Assembly (NCBI RefSeq): GCF_000383855.1
Contig: NZ_KB912877.1
Span: 502,465-566,464 of the forward strand
Length of the DNA: 64,000 nucleotides
Source of the DNA: Methylobacter marinus A45
Lineage (GTDB): Bacteria > Pseudomonadota > Gammaproteobacteria > Methylococcales > Methylomonadaceae
Reading direction: 5' to 3'
The position numbers and the translations under genes were made by a program. Below are positions 8,920 through 17,699 of this stretch, piece after piece. Positions within the stretch are counted from its first letter, which is position 1. The number at the start of each line of letters is the position of its first letter. The notes beneath the pieces were generated by a model. That model did no database searches and had not been told where the DNA came from. It saw nothing but the letters and a program-made list of their open reading frames with translations.

Positions 8920-9369
8920 TTATGTTGCTTTTGCGATTTTGCCATAATATTTTTCAAGCAGTGCCGTGCGCTTTTTGCGGAAATCAAACATACGCTTGAC
9001 CAGTTTGTCTGCTTCAGCACCCTTAATGTTGTCAATCTTAGCCGCATAATCACTGATGGCTGCTAGACGCTCGTCATTTAACTGTTTCAATTCAGTGTCA
9101 TAACGATAGTATTGATCCAGAAACTTTCCTTCATGTTCTGGAGGCAGTTTCATCGCTTTCTTGATGACGTCCAATTTCTCCATACGCAGACTGAAACGGA
9201 ACATATCCAGTGTCTCTCCTTCATCATCCGTTGCTGCAGTTGCGGCTGCTTCTTCCACAGCTTTGTCATGAGCTTCGACGGGTGTAGCTGTTTCTGCTTG
9301 TGTAGTATTTATCGCAGGAAGATTAACGGCGACAATAGCGCAAATAAAGGCCAGATGTTTATATTTCAT
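8920..9369 (-). CDS. Exported helical protein of unknown function (149 aa)
   Basis: A signal peptide is clear (MKYKHLAFICAIVAVNLPAI..TQA, cleavage near residue 25). An Ala/Glu/Thr-rich linker follows, then an all-helical charged domain with regular Lys/Glu spacing (FLDQYYRYDTELKQLNDERL; MFDFRKKRTALLEKYYGK), somewhat like periplasmic Spy/CpxP-type helical proteins, though no LTxxQ motif is present. A good ribosome site (AAGGAG) lies upstream of ATG 9369. Function unknown. It is transcribed in the same direction as the L,D-transpeptidase but separated by about 200 bp. Confidence 0.75.
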   Translation of the reverse strand: MKYKHLAFICAIVAVNLPAINTTQAETATPVEAHDKAVEEAAATAATDDEGETLDMFRFSLRMEKLDVIKKAMKLPPEHEGKFLDQYYRYDTELKQLNDERLAAISDYAAKIDNIKGAEADKLVKRMFDFRKKRTALLEKYYGKIAKAT

Positions 9370-9589
9370 TGGCTACTCCTTAATAATGAATTGAGGATAT
9401 GTTTATTCAGCATTGAATATTTGCCAATAAATCACATCGAAGTTGACCACGTAAATTAACCCGAGTTCGAGAAAGCAGACAGGATTTTGTAAAAACAGGA
9501 AACCATAGGTTCTGACATCATATAAGCATGGTTTCAAGTTGTTTCGTTCTGGCTCGGATTGTTTTGGCCAGTGGGCCTAAATTTGCGCC

Positions 9590-9708
9590 TAGTACTCAGT
9601 CAATTTAATTATGGCGGATAAACTGTAGGTGCGAATTCATTCGCACTATTCGCAGGCTATGGATACTCCGCAAATTTTACTCGTCAGAACAAGGCTGACC
9701 GAGTACTA
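9590..9708. mobile_element. MITE copy 2 (119 bp)
   Basis: The ends are TAGTACTCAGTCA (9590-9602) and TGACCGAGTACTA (9696-9708), one mismatch between arms. The interior is shortened relative to copy 1 and inverted to it: ATGGCGGATAAACTGTAGGTGCGAATTCATTCGCAC on the plus strand. It ends 90 bp before the start codon of the next gene, so it may carry or disturb that promoter. Confidence 0.85.
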
Positions 9709-9797
9709 GCGGCTTGCTGCTAAAGTATGACCCTGCTCTCACAGCCAATTGCCCTCCAAGGCACCACTTGCAGTTTTGCTCAGCAAGGAGCCAAACC

Positions 9798-10984
9798 ATG
9801 AAACAAACCGACGACGAATCACTGGCACTCTCCCTGGTCCGGGATGACCTGCCGTTTCGGCTCCAACGCCGCGTGGGGCTGATTCCCGAACAGGGATTGG
9901 GCACAATGCGCCGCGGGCAGTATTTTTTGCTTTGCTCGCCTGGTTGCCCATCGTCGTTTGGGCCATGTTTACGAGCCGGATACTGCCCGGTACCGTGGAC
10001 GAGCCTCTACTGAGGCACTTCGGTGTACATGTCCGCTTTTTGCTCGCCGTACCGCTGTTTATTCTGGGCGAGGGAATGCTGCATCAGCAGAGTACGACCC
10101 TCACCCCCTATTTCCTGACCTCGGGCCTGGTACAGTCGGCTCAGCGGCAGGATTTCGTAAACATCATCAGGGGCATTACCCGCCTGCGTGATCGGACCCT
10201 GCCTTGGGTGCTGATTACCGCGCTTATTGTTGCCTGGACGATCTTGGGGTCAGTGACCGCCGGGTCTGATCTGGGCCATGAAGTCAACTGGGCCTCAATC
10301 GGTGGCGCTGGCCGTCTCGGGTTCGGGGGCTGGTGGTTCATGTATGTGAGCCGTCCTATCTTCATCGCCCTCCTGGCTGCTTGGCTTTGGCGCCTGATCC
10401 TAATGTTCATCCTGCTGAAGCGCATTGCCCGGCTCGATCTCGCGATTGTGCCCACCCATCCGGATGGAGCCGGTGGTTTGGGCTTCCTTAAACGATTGCC
10501 AAAAGCGTTCAGTCTGTTCGCCTTTGCCGTATCAGCGGTACTGGCTTCACGTCTGGCTCATAACGTGCTGTACCACGGAGTCGACGTTCAATCCTTAAAG
10601 CTAATGCTCACAGTTTTTCTGATTGTCCTCGTCGGGATTTGTCTGGCGCCGCTTCTGACATTCGTCATCCCTCTCGCCGCCGCCAAACGCCGTGCATTGC
10701 TGGAGTATGGCGCCTTGGTCGGCGAACACGGGCGTTTAGTGCGCCGGCGCTGGATCCTGGGTCAAACGGAAGTAGACGATCCACTTCTACAAGCAGAGGA
10801 ACTCGGGCCGGTGGCTGATACCCTGGCACTTTACGAAGCAGTCAGAAAGATGCGCCTGGTACCGATCGATAAGTCCTCATTGATTGCCATAGTGGTCCCG
10901 GCTCTGATTCCCATTGCCGCCCTATTCTCTATCCAAATCCCGATCAAGGACATACTGATAAAGATTGCCACCGCTCTCTTCTAA
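9798..10984 (+). pseudogene. Polytopic membrane protein gene disrupted by a 2-bp frameshift
   Basis: An AAGGAG ribosome site at 9785-9790 precedes ATG 9798. The first frame encodes MKQTDDESLALSLVRDDLPF and on to GLGTMRR (39 codons, to 9914). Homology then continues in another frame from 9917 (AVFFALLAWLPIVVWA) to the stop at 10984, implying two extra bases (GG at 9915-9916). The restored product would be about 394 residues with several membrane helices and a conserved IVPTHPDGAGGLGFLK segment between them. It belongs to a family of uncharacterised integral membrane proteins. It is either a recent pseudogene or a sequencing artefact; the rest of the frame is intact. Confidence 0.75.
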
Positions 10985-11399
10985 TAACCTTTAGCCCTAC
11001 GGCCTTTTGTTTAGGCAACCTTGCCCCGTTCTGGTATTTGCGCTATGAGCAGAATAGGCTCTATCGATTTAGGATAGCGCTGAACTGCTTCCTGTGAATG
11101 CCAAGCTATCAATAGTTTGCGCCCATCCACACTGGGAAACAGAAGTTTTGAACTGATAATTTGTAAAACTCTGAACTTGTTCTGACAACTTACAAAATTA
11201 GTTTTAACTGCACAAGACGTTGAATGGCTCAAGTAGACCCAATGCGGAAGTTCGGATTCTCATTCTCTTGTGTCTGCTATCAGGTATGAAGCAGGCGTTC
11301 GGTAGTACAAACTCCAATCTCAGCCTACTGTTTATGCTCTACGTCCCTCGTATCACTGTTGTCGAATTCAAATGATCCGGTTCGTCCCTCACCGCATCC
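10985..11399. other. Gene-free stretch between frameshifted gene and MITE copy 3
   Basis: About 415 bp without a convincing gene. A 73-codon frame at 11011-11232 on the minus strand has no family resemblance and is not called. No clear terminator or repeat was found before the MITE. Confidence 0.4.
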
Positions 11400-11536
11400 T
11401 AGTAGTCAGTCAATTTAATTATGGCGGGTAAATTGTAGGTGCGAATTTATTTATGCCCTTCAGGGTATTCGCACTATTCGCACGCTATGAATACTCTGCA
11501 AATTTTACTCGTCAGAACAAGACTGACTGAGTACTA
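11400..11536. mobile_element. MITE copy 3 (137 bp)
   Basis: The ends are TAGTAGTCAGTCA (11400-11412) and TGACTGAGTACTA (11524-11536), one mismatch. It has the same orientation and interior as copy 2 with a slightly longer CCCTTCAGGGTATTCGCAC centre. It lies about 240 bp upstream of the YSC84-family gene. Confidence 0.85.
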
Positions 11537-11778
11537 GGGTACAAGCTCAGTAGTCATACCAATTGCTAAATTAACGAAATTTAGTTCATGCTTGCTTAAC
11601 AATTCAAATGTAAGAAGGACAAAGTCATGACCACCCAAGAGAAAAAAACAAAATAGTCCCAATACACATAATCCTTCCTCATCAAAAAATAAATTTATTA
11701 ACGAAATACTGGAAACTAAAGCAACGGACTATCGAATCGATAATATTTATGACATTTTTTGCACAACGGAGAAACGAT

Positions 11779-12345
11779 ATGAAAAACAATATGAAACTTA
11801 TAAAAGGCACGATACTGGCAGCGAGCATGCTGTTGACAGGACAGGCACTGGCAGCTTTTACGGCCGCGGATGCAAAAAAACTGGAAACGGATGCATCAGC
11901 AGCCGTAGCGCGGTTCCAGAGTGAGACCCAGGGAGCAGAGACGTTGTTTAATAACGCTAAGGGTATTCTTGTCTGCCCAGAGATTACCAAGGGCGGCTTC
12001 ATTATAGGCGTTGAGGGCGGAAAATGCGTGATGCAGATCGGGGGAAAGCCAGTTGGATATTACACCAACCGTGCCGGGAAGTTCGGTTTCCTAGCCGGTA
12101 TACAGTGGTATTCACTGATTCTGGTTTTCAACGACCAAGCGACTCTTGACCTTTTCCGGACCGGCAAACGTGACTTTGAGATCGGTGCCGATATTTCCGT
12201 AGTGGTGGGTAAAGTAGGAGCTGGCGGTTCACTGGATACCACCAATCTTCAAAGTCCTGTTGTTTCATTCGTCTTCGGTGAGAAGGGCCTGATGGGAGAT
12301 TTATCGATAGAAGGGGCGTCCTTCAAGAAACTTGAGGTTGAATAA
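11779..12345 (+). CDS. YSC84/SYLF-domain exported lipid-binding protein
   Basis: The 188-residue product has a signal peptide (KNNMKLIKGTILAASMLLTG..ALA) and a SYLF/YSC84 domain, seen in AETLFNNAKGILVCPEITKGGF, the GG-rich strand region, FRTGKRDFEIGADISVVVGKVGAGG and the closing AFV-like FVFGEKGLMGDLSIEGASF. Eukaryotic SYLF domains bind phosphoinositides; bacterial members are periplasmic or outer-membrane associated and of unclear role. ATG 11779 is chosen over an upstream start because ACGGAGAAACG lies directly before it. It is monocistronic. Confidence 0.88.
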   Translation: MKNNMKLIKGTILAASMLLTGQALAAFTAADAKKLETDASAAVARFQSETQGAETLFNNAKGILVCPEITKGGFIIGVEGGKCVMQIGGKPVGYYTNRAGKFGFLAGIQWYSLILVFNDQATLDLFRTGKRDFEIGADISVVVGKVGAGGSLDTTNLQSPVVSFVFGEKGLMGDLSIEGASFKKLEVE

Positions 12346-12627
12346 GAACCCATTTAGCTATACATGGCTTCTCACTAAAAGGGTTTGAAGTCCAGCGGTA
12401 CAAAAACCGCTAAGCCAAAATATTGCTCATCTAAGTACAGGGCAAAAATCTCAAAGCCTAAAGAAAGTCGGCAAATCGCATGGAGAAATACTGCGGAGAA
12501 AGTCGAGTCCGTGCCGGAAGATAGACTTCTGTTTCGTGCGTGATCGGATAGGCATCCCGCTTTGATATGGCTACACTAAACCGGACACACAATTTAAAAT
12601 TAAGTAAACAGAGAACGTGTGCCCAAA

Positions 12628-12838
12628 ATGAATCAAGAAAAACAAAAAATCTATAGTGCGGAATTCAGAGCGTCAGCCGTTAAACTGGCGGACGAGTCGG
12701 ACTAGTCGATTGTCCAGACTGCCAAGGATCTCGGTATCAATGTCAATACGTTGCATACCTGGATCAGCAAATACAGCCGGCCCAAAACCAGCGATAAAGC
12801 GATACGCACTGACGAGCACCTTTACGATGAAATTAAGT
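12628..12838 (+). pseudogene. IS3-family OrfA fragment
   Basis: The sequence MNQEKQKIYSAEFRASAVKL starts an IS3 OrfA helix-turn-helix protein, but the next codons run into an in-frame TAG at 12703-12705. Homology continues after it (SIVQTAKDLGINVNTLHTWI) to about 12838. There the IS200/IS605-type element begins. No OrfB or right end was found beyond that element, so only an N-terminal stub survives. Confidence 0.8.
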
Positions 12839-12839
12839 T

Positions 12840-13434
12840 ACCTCCGGCATAGCCGGAGGTTTATTGGGTTATGCCCGCCCTCAAAGGGCTCTTATTGCGG
12901 CCAAGCCGCCACTCACATCCATTGATTGCTCAAAATATTCATCCTGGCTTTCTTGATGCCGGATATATTCTCTAACAACGACTTCATCCAAACCCACCGT
13001 TGAAACGAAATACCCCCGTGCCCAAAAGTGTTTGCCATTGAAATTTCTCTGTCGTCCCTTAAATTTCCTGGCAACGGCAATTGCGCTCTTCCCTTTCAAA
13101 TAGCCGACTGCGCTCGATACAGCTATTTTAGGCGGAATACTTAAACACATATGAACAGGGTCTCTCATCAAATGCCCTTCTAAAATTTCAATGCCTTTTT
13201 GCTTCGCCAGCTCATGCAGAATATCACCCAAATATTTTCTTAAACTGCCATAGATGACTTTCTTCCTTTTCTTCGGAATGAATACAACGTGGTATTTACA
13301 ATCCCATCGCGTATGCGACAGACTTTTATAGTCTTTCATAGTTCTTTTCCTTCAAATTTCTTGGTCGAAATTTAAAGGTAAGAAAAACTGCCGTATCGGT
13401 AAAACCTATGAGAGTCTCCCCGGCATAGCCGGGG
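12840..13434 (-). mobile_element. IS200/IS605-type insertion sequence with subterminal hairpins
   Basis: One transposase gene (12881-13339, minus strand) is bracketed by two nearly identical imperfect palindromes. These are ACCTCCGGCataGCCGGAGGT at 12840-12860 and CCCCGGCataGCCGGGG at 13418-13434, as expected for the hairpin ends recognised by HUH-type TnpA. There are no terminal inverted repeats or target duplication, as is normal for this family. A TTAC tetranucleotide sits at 12838-12841. It interrupts or truncates an IS3 OrfA gene. Confidence 0.85.
12881..13339 (-). CDS. tnpA: IS200-like transposase TnpA, HUH motif altered
   Basis: A 152-residue Y1 transposase that would cut and rejoin single-stranded DNA at hairpin ends. 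KYHVVFIPKKRKK, SIPPKIAVSSAVGYLKGKSA and FWARGYFVSTVGLDE are typical. The catalytic tyrosine region is intact (VVVREYIRHQE). The HUH metal-binding motif, normally H-hydrophobic-H, reads P61-V62-H63 here. A single base change (CAT to CCT; the codon lies at 13157-13159) would explain the lost histidine. The protein is otherwise full length but is probably inactive. Confidence 0.9.
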   Translation of the reverse strand: MKDYKSLSHTRWDCKYHVVFIPKKRKKVIYGSLRKYLGDILHELAKQKGIEILEGHLMRDPVHMCLSIPPKIAVSSAVGYLKGKSAIAVARKFKGRQRNFNGKHFWARGYFVSTVGLDEVVVREYIRHQESQDEYFEQSMDVSGGLAAIRAL

Positions 13435-13440
13435 GTTTAC

Positions 13441-13843
13441 CTAATGATTAATTAGTATTATTTTTCCGTGTCCTCTGTGCTCTCGGCAACTGCTCCTGCG
13501 TTGCCTACAGGGATGTAGGTACTTAGCGTGAGCAGGAGCAGTTTTCGACCTACCTCCCGCATAATCCCCATGGATGGGGTGAATGCAGAGAAATGACGGG
13601 ATCATTTCCTGTCCATGCGGTCGTCTGTGGTAAATCATTTTTTTAACCTGGCAGGGATAATACATTCACACTCTCGTACCCTACGGTATTTTTCAGGCAG
13701 GCTTGTCAATAACAAAACTCAATGTTCACAACAGTCGTTGCTTTCAAGTAACGACTGATTGCTCTAAACAGCCAAGCGCTCAAGTCTGAATGTACGTAAT
13801 AAGCTCCTGTTTATGTCATCTTTCCTGCAATCCCCCGATATTT
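13441..13843. other. Gene-free region upstream of the hydrogenase control region
   Basis: No convincing gene. It contains the nested palindrome at 13488-13543. A 74-codon minus-strand frame (13441-13665) overlaps that palindrome and is not called. Confidence 0.4.
13488..13543. repeat. Nested palindromic repeat
   Basis: The outer arms AACTGCTCCTGC (13488-13499) and GCAGGAGCAGTT (13532-13543) are perfect 12-bp complements. Inside them CCTACagggatGTAGG forms a second small hairpin. The form suggests a dispersed palindromic repeat, although only one copy occurs in this window. Confidence 0.65.
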
Positions 13844-13869
13844 TTGTCGCATTTGTCGTATAACCGACA
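13844..13869 (+). promoter_or_regulatory. Candidate activator-binding palindrome upstream of hupS
   Basis: TGTCG (13854-13858) and CGACA (13865-13869) form a perfect inverted repeat with a 6-bp spacer. A further TTGTCG half-site lies at 13844-13849. The spacing, about 80 bp upstream of the candidate -24 element, fits an enhancer for an NtrC-type activator such as HoxA/HupR. That assignment is inference, and no such activator gene is in the window. Confidence 0.4.
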
Positions 13870-13945
13870 TTAATTTGTGGTTTTATCGCCACCTTGCCGG
13901 CGTTATTTTCCGCATTGATAAAAAGGTTTTTCTAACCCGTCAATC

Positions 13946-13961
13946 CGGTATGAATGTTGCA
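13946..13961 (+). promoter_or_regulatory. Candidate sigma54 promoter of the hup-hyp operon
   Basis: CGGTATGaatgTTGCA keeps the invariant GG and GC at the correct 10-bp spacing and has a consensus TTGC at -12, but three mismatches to TGGCACR at -24. It lies about 140 bp upstream of hupS. Uptake hydrogenase operons in several proteobacteria use sigma54 promoters, which raises the prior. The score is moderate. Confidence 0.45.
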
Positions 13962-14100
13962 ATAGCATTGCGGAGCAGTGTCGGCGGGGGAGTCATGCCG
14001 GTCACCGCGCTGGATAAAAACAGGCACTGAAGAACGTCCACGAACCGCCGCCGGCCGTGCGTTCATCGAGTAGCCGGATAACAACGCCAGGAGTTCCTGA

Positions 14101-15180
14101 ATGAATGAAACCTTTTACGATGTCATGCGCAGGCAAGGCATCACGCGCCGCAGTTTTCTCAAGTTCTGCAGCCTGACCGCTGCCTCGTTAGGGCTTTCTC
14201 CCGCTTTCGCCCCCAAAATCGCGCAGGCGATGGAGACCAAGCCGCGCATTCCGGTGTTGTGGCTGCATGGTCTGGAATGCACCTGTTGTTCGGAATCCTT
14301 TATCCGTTCCGGGCATCCGTTGGCCAAGGACGTGATCCTGTCGATGCTGTCGCTGGATTACGACGACACCATCATGGCGGCGGCCGGGCATAATGCCGAA
14401 GCCATCGTCGACGAGATCGTGGAAAAATACAAAGGCAACTACATCCTGGCCGTGGAAGGCAATCCGCCGCTGGCCGAGGACGGCATGTACTGCATCATCG
14501 GCGGCAAGCCGTTCGTCGAGCAGCTGAAATATGCCGCTGAAAGCTGCAAGGCCATCATCTCCTGGGGCTCCTGCGCATCGTGGGGTTGCGTGCAGGCCGC
14601 CAAACCCAACCCGACCCGGGCGACGCCGGTGCACAAAGTGCCGGGTCTGGCCGACAAGCCGATTATCAAAGTCCCCGGCTGCCCGCCGATTGCCGAAGTC
14701 ATGACCGCCGTGGTGGCGTACTTGCTCACCTTCGACAAGCTGCCGACGCTGGACAAGCAAGGCCGGCCGCAGATGTTCTACAGCCAGCGCATTCATGACA
14801 AATGCTATAGAAGGCCGCATTTCGACGCCGGCCAGTTCGTCGAACACTGGGACGACGAAGCCGCGCGCCAGGGCCATTGCCTGTACAAAATGGGCTGCAA
14901 GGGGCCGACCACCTATAACGCCTGCTCGACGGTGCGCTGGAACGAAGGCACGTCATTTCCGATCCAGGCCGGCCACGGCTGCATCGGCTGTTCCGAAGAC
15001 GGTTTCTGGGATAAAGGCAGTTTCTACGAGCGCCTCACCGACATCAACCAATTCGGCATCGAGGCCAACGCCGATGCCGTCGGCGGCACTGCGGCGGCCG
15101 TGGTCGGCGCCGGCATTGCCGCGCATGCGGGCCTTACGGCATTGAAACGGGCCAGACAATCAGGAGCTGAACAACAATGA
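14101..15180 (+). CDS. hupS: Membrane-bound [NiFe]-hydrogenase small subunit, oxygen-tolerant type
   Basis: The electron-transferring subunit of a periplasm-facing uptake hydrogenase. A Tat signal is present (RRSFLKF, residues 16-22) with cleavage predicted after AQA43. It carries the Fe-S ligands, including the six-cysteine proximal set: C60, C62 and C63 (CTCC) plus C158 and C163 (GSCASWGC). In mature numbering C62 and C163 match Cys19 and Cys120 of E. coli Hyd-1, the two extra ligands of the oxygen-protective [4Fe-3S] cluster. A hydrophobic C-terminal anchor lies at about 325-345. It closely resembles HyaA/HoxK and overlaps hupL by 4 bp. Confidence 0.96.
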   Translation: MNETFYDVMRRQGITRRSFLKFCSLTAASLGLSPAFAPKIAQAMETKPRIPVLWLHGLECTCCSESFIRSGHPLAKDVILSMLSLDYDDTIMAAAGHNAEAIVDEIVEKYKGNYILAVEGNPPLAEDGMYCIIGGKPFVEQLKYAAESCKAIISWGSCASWGCVQAAKPNPTRATPVHKVPGLADKPIIKVPGCPPIAEVMTAVVAYLLTFDKLPTLDKQGRPQMFYSQRIHDKCYRRPHFDAGQFVEHWDDEAARQGHCLYKMGCKGPTTYNACSTVRWNEGTSFPIQAGHGCIGCSEDGFWDKGSFYERLTDINQFGIEANADAVGGTAAAVVGAGIAAHAGLTALKRARQSGAEQQ

Positions 15181-16973
15181 CAGTCAGAAACACCCCCAAC
15201 GGCTTCCATCTGAACGATGCCGGCCGCCGCGTCGTGGTCGATCCGGTCACGCGCATCGAAGGACACATGCGCTGCGAAGTCAATATCGACGACGACAACA
15301 TCATCCGCAACGCCGTCTCCAGCGGCACCATGTGGCGCGGCCTGGAAGTGATCCTGAAAGGCCGCGACCCGCGCGACGCCTGGGCTTTCGTGCAGCGCAT
15401 CTGCGGCGTCTGCACCGGCACCCATGCCCTGACTTCGGTGCGCGCGGTGGAAGACGCGCTAAAGATCAAAATTCCCGAAAACGCCAATTCGATCCGCAAC
15501 CTGATGCAACTCAGCCTGCAGGTGCAGGACCATCTGGTGCATTTTTATCATCTGCATGCGCTGGACTGGGTCAACCCGGTCAATGCGCTGAAGGCCGATC
15601 CGGCCGCGACTTCGGCGCTGCAGCAATCGATTTCGCCGCACAATCCCAAATCCTCGCCCGGCTATTTCCGCGACACGCAGAATCGTCTGCTGAAGTTCGT
15701 CGAATCCGGCCAGCTGGGCCCGTTCAAGAACGGCTACTGGACCAATCCGGCTTATCTATTGCCGCCGGAAGCTGACCTGATGGCCGTGACCCATTATCTG
15801 GAAGCGCTGGATTTTCAAAAAGACATCATGAAAATCCGTACCGTCTTCGGCGGCAAGGACCCGCATCCGAACTGGCTGGTCGGCGGCGTGCCTTGCGCGA
15901 TCAATATCGACAGCGTCGGCGCCAGCGGCGCGATCAACATGGAGCGGCTGAATCTGGTTTCGTCGCTTATCGACCGCACCATCGATTTTATCGATCAGGT
16001 CTACATCCCCGATTTGCTGGCCATCGCCCAGTTCTACAAAGGCTGGCTGTACGGCGGCGGCATTTCCGGGCAAAGCCTGCTGTCCTACGGCGACATCCCC
16101 GACAACGCCAACGACTACTCGGCGGCCAACCTGCTGATGCCGCGCGGCGCGATCATCAACGGCGACCTGTCGAAAGTCCATGAAGTGGATTTGACCGATC
16201 CCGAGCAGATCAAGGAATTCGTGCCGCATTCCTGGTACAAATACCCGGACGAATCGCTGGGCCTGCATCCGTGGGACGGCGTCACCGAACCCAATTACCG
16301 CATAGGGCCGAAAACCAAAGGCAGCCGCACCCACATCGAGGAACTGGACGAGTCCGCCAAATACTCCTGGATCAAGGCCCCGCGCTGGCGCGGCCATGCG
16401 ATGGAAGTCGGACCGCTGGCGCGCTATGTGATCGGCTATGCGCAAGGCAACAAGGAAATCACCGAGCAGATCGATTTCGTCCTGAAAACGCTGGACGTGC
16501 CGGTCACGGCCCTGTTCTCGACCCTGGGCAGAACCGCGGCCCGCGGCCTGGAGGCGCAATGGGCGGCCGGCAAGATGCGCTATTTCATGGACAAGATGAT
16601 CGCCAACATCAAGGCCGGCGATCTGGCCACGGCCAATGTCGAGCGCTGGGACCCGGAAACCTGGCCGGACAGCGTCAAAGGCATCGGCTTTACCGAAGCG
16701 CCGCGCGGCGCATTGGGCCACTGGCTGAAAATCGAGAACACCAAAATCGCCAATTACCAATGCGTGGTGCCGACCACCTGGAACGGTTCGCCGCGCGATG
16801 AACAAGGCAACATCGGCGCTTTCGAGGCGGCCTTGATGAACACCAGGGTCGAGCGTCCCGAGGAACCGGTGGAAATCCTGCGCACCCTGCACAGTTTCGA
16901 TCCCTGCCTGGCTTGCTCCACGCATATCATCAGCCCGGAAGGCACCGAATTAACCCAAGTCAAAGTTCGCTGA
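15177..16973 (+). CDS. hupL: [NiFe]-hydrogenase large (catalytic) subunit
   Basis: This subunit holds the Ni-Fe(CN)2CO site that splits H2. The two nickel-binding motifs are present: [11 protein letters not shown] near residue 75 and DPCLACSTH near the C-terminus. The C-terminal peptide [15 protein letters not shown] follows the last His and would be cut off by HupD after nickel insertion. The length of 598 residues matches HyaB/HoxG. It has no signal of its own, so it is exported with HupS by the Tat pathway. The start overlaps the hupS stop, giving translational coupling. Confidence 0.97.
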   Translation: MTVRNTPNGFHLNDAGRRVVVDPVTRIEGHMRCEVNIDDDNIIRNAVSSGTMWRGLEVILKGRDPRDAWAFVQRICGVCTGTHALTSVRAVEDALKIKIPENANSIRNLMQLSLQVQDHLVHFYHLHALDWVNPVNALKADPAATSALQQSISPHNPKSSPGYFRDTQNRLLKFVESGQLGPFKNGYWTNPAYLLPPEADLMAVTHYLEALDFQKDIMKIRTVFGGKDPHPNWLVGGVPCAINIDSVGASGAINMERLNLVSSLIDRTIDFIDQVYIPDLLAIAQFYKGWLYGGGISGQSLLSYGDIPDNANDYSAANLLMPRGAIINGDLSKVHEVDLTDPEQIKEFVPHSWYKYPDESLGLHPWDGVTEPNYRIGPKTKGSRTHIEELDESAKYSWIKAPRWRGHAMEVGPLARYVIGYAQGNKEITEQIDFVLKTLDVPVTALFSTLGRTAARGLEAQWAAGKMRYFMDKMIANIKAGDLATANVERWDPETWPDSVKGIGFTEAPRGALGHWLKIENTKIANYQCVVPTTWNGSPRDEQGNIGAFEAALMNTRVERPEEPVEILRTLHSFDPCLACSTHIISPEGTELTQVKVR

Positions 16974-16984
16974 GGAGCCTGATT

Positions 16985-17689
16985 ATGAAAAGAATTATAT
17001 TGACCGCCGGTCTTATCGCGTTTTCCCATGCCGCATCGGCGCATACCGGCCTGCTGCCGACCGACGGTTTCAGCGACGGTTTCCAGCACCCGTTTCTGGG
17101 CCTGGACCATTTCCTGGTCATGCTGGGCCTGGGGTTATGGGCGAGCAGCCAACGCCGTTTGCTTTGCAAGCAAGCGATAGGAATGTTTTTATTATTCATG
17201 GCGATAGGGGCGCTACTGGGTTTAAGCGGGATTGGTTTCGCTTATGTCGAAACGGCTATTTTGGTCTCGCTATTGCCGGTTGGCATAGCGCTGAGTTTTC
17301 CAATAGTTCCCACGCTCCGGCGTGGAAATTCAGTCTGCAACGCTCCAGCGTTGCGGGTGCGGGACGCTGGAGCGTCTGTCACGGCATTCCCACGCCGGAG
17401 CGTGGGAACGATAAAACATGGCTCGCAGAAACCAGGAAGATTTAGTCAGGCAATCATCTTAACGTCGATTGCAATCTTTGCCGCCATGCACGGACTGGCG
17501 CACGGCAGCGAAATGCCGGCTGCTGCATCGGCCTATGCCTATATCGCCGGAATTGTCTCGGGCACGGCGGTTTTGCATTTTTCCGGATTAGCTTTGGGCT
17601 TGCTCTTCAAGCGCATCAATGCGGCCGGCTTGATACGCGTCTATGGCACCCTGACCGGCCTGATCGGTGCCTGGCTGTTGCTCGCGTAA
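16985..17689 (+). CDS. hupE: HupE/UreJ-family membrane protein with an in-frame repeat insertion
   Basis: HupE/UreJ proteins are small polytopic proteins linked to nickel entry for hydrogenase or urease. A signal-like first helix ends in ASAHTGLL, followed by the signature HPFLGLDHFLVMLGLGLWA and, later, AAMHGLAHGSEMP. Both His-rich motifs survive. Between the third and fourth hydrophobic segments, 35 codons (17306-17410) come from a palindromic repeat, giving the non-family stretch VPTLRRGNSVCNAPALRVRD and beyond. The frame is kept because the insert is exactly 105 bp. ATG 16985 follows GAGGAG. Confidence 0.88.
   Translation: MKRIILTAGLIAFSHAASAHTGLLPTDGFSDGFQHPFLGLDHFLVMLGLGLWASSQRRLLCKQAIGMFLLFMAIGALLGLSGIGFAYVETAILVSLLPVGIALSFPIVPTLRRGNSVCNAPALRVRDAGASVTAFPRRSVGTIKHGSQKPGRFSQAIILTSIAIFAAMHGLAHGSEMPAAASAYAYIAGIVSGTAVLHFSGLALGLLFKRINAAGLIRVYGTLTGLIGAWLLLA
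17306..17410. repeat. 105-bp palindromic repeat inside hupE
   Basis: GTTCCCACGCTCCGGCGTGG at the left and CCACGCCGGAGCGTGGGAAC at the right are complementary. The centre contains GCAACGCTCCAGCGTTGC and GACGCTGGAGCGTC hairpins. It is a cruciform-type dispersed repeat of a kind common in gammaproteobacterial intergenic DNA, here within a coding sequence and with a length divisible by three. Confidence 0.85.
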
Positions 17690-17699
17690 GGAATCCGCC

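Noticed and set aside
11011-11232. 73-codon minus-strand frame
   Set aside because: No recognisable family and no upstream signals; probably chance.
11627-11656. Nine-codon frame (MTTQEKKTK) with a good ribosome site
   Set aside because: Too short to support; may be the start of a lost gene, but nothing downstream continues it.
15756-16925. 389-codon open frame opposite hupL
   Set aside because: It is the antisense shadow of a high-GC conserved gene; its composition mirrors hupL codons and no domain is seen.
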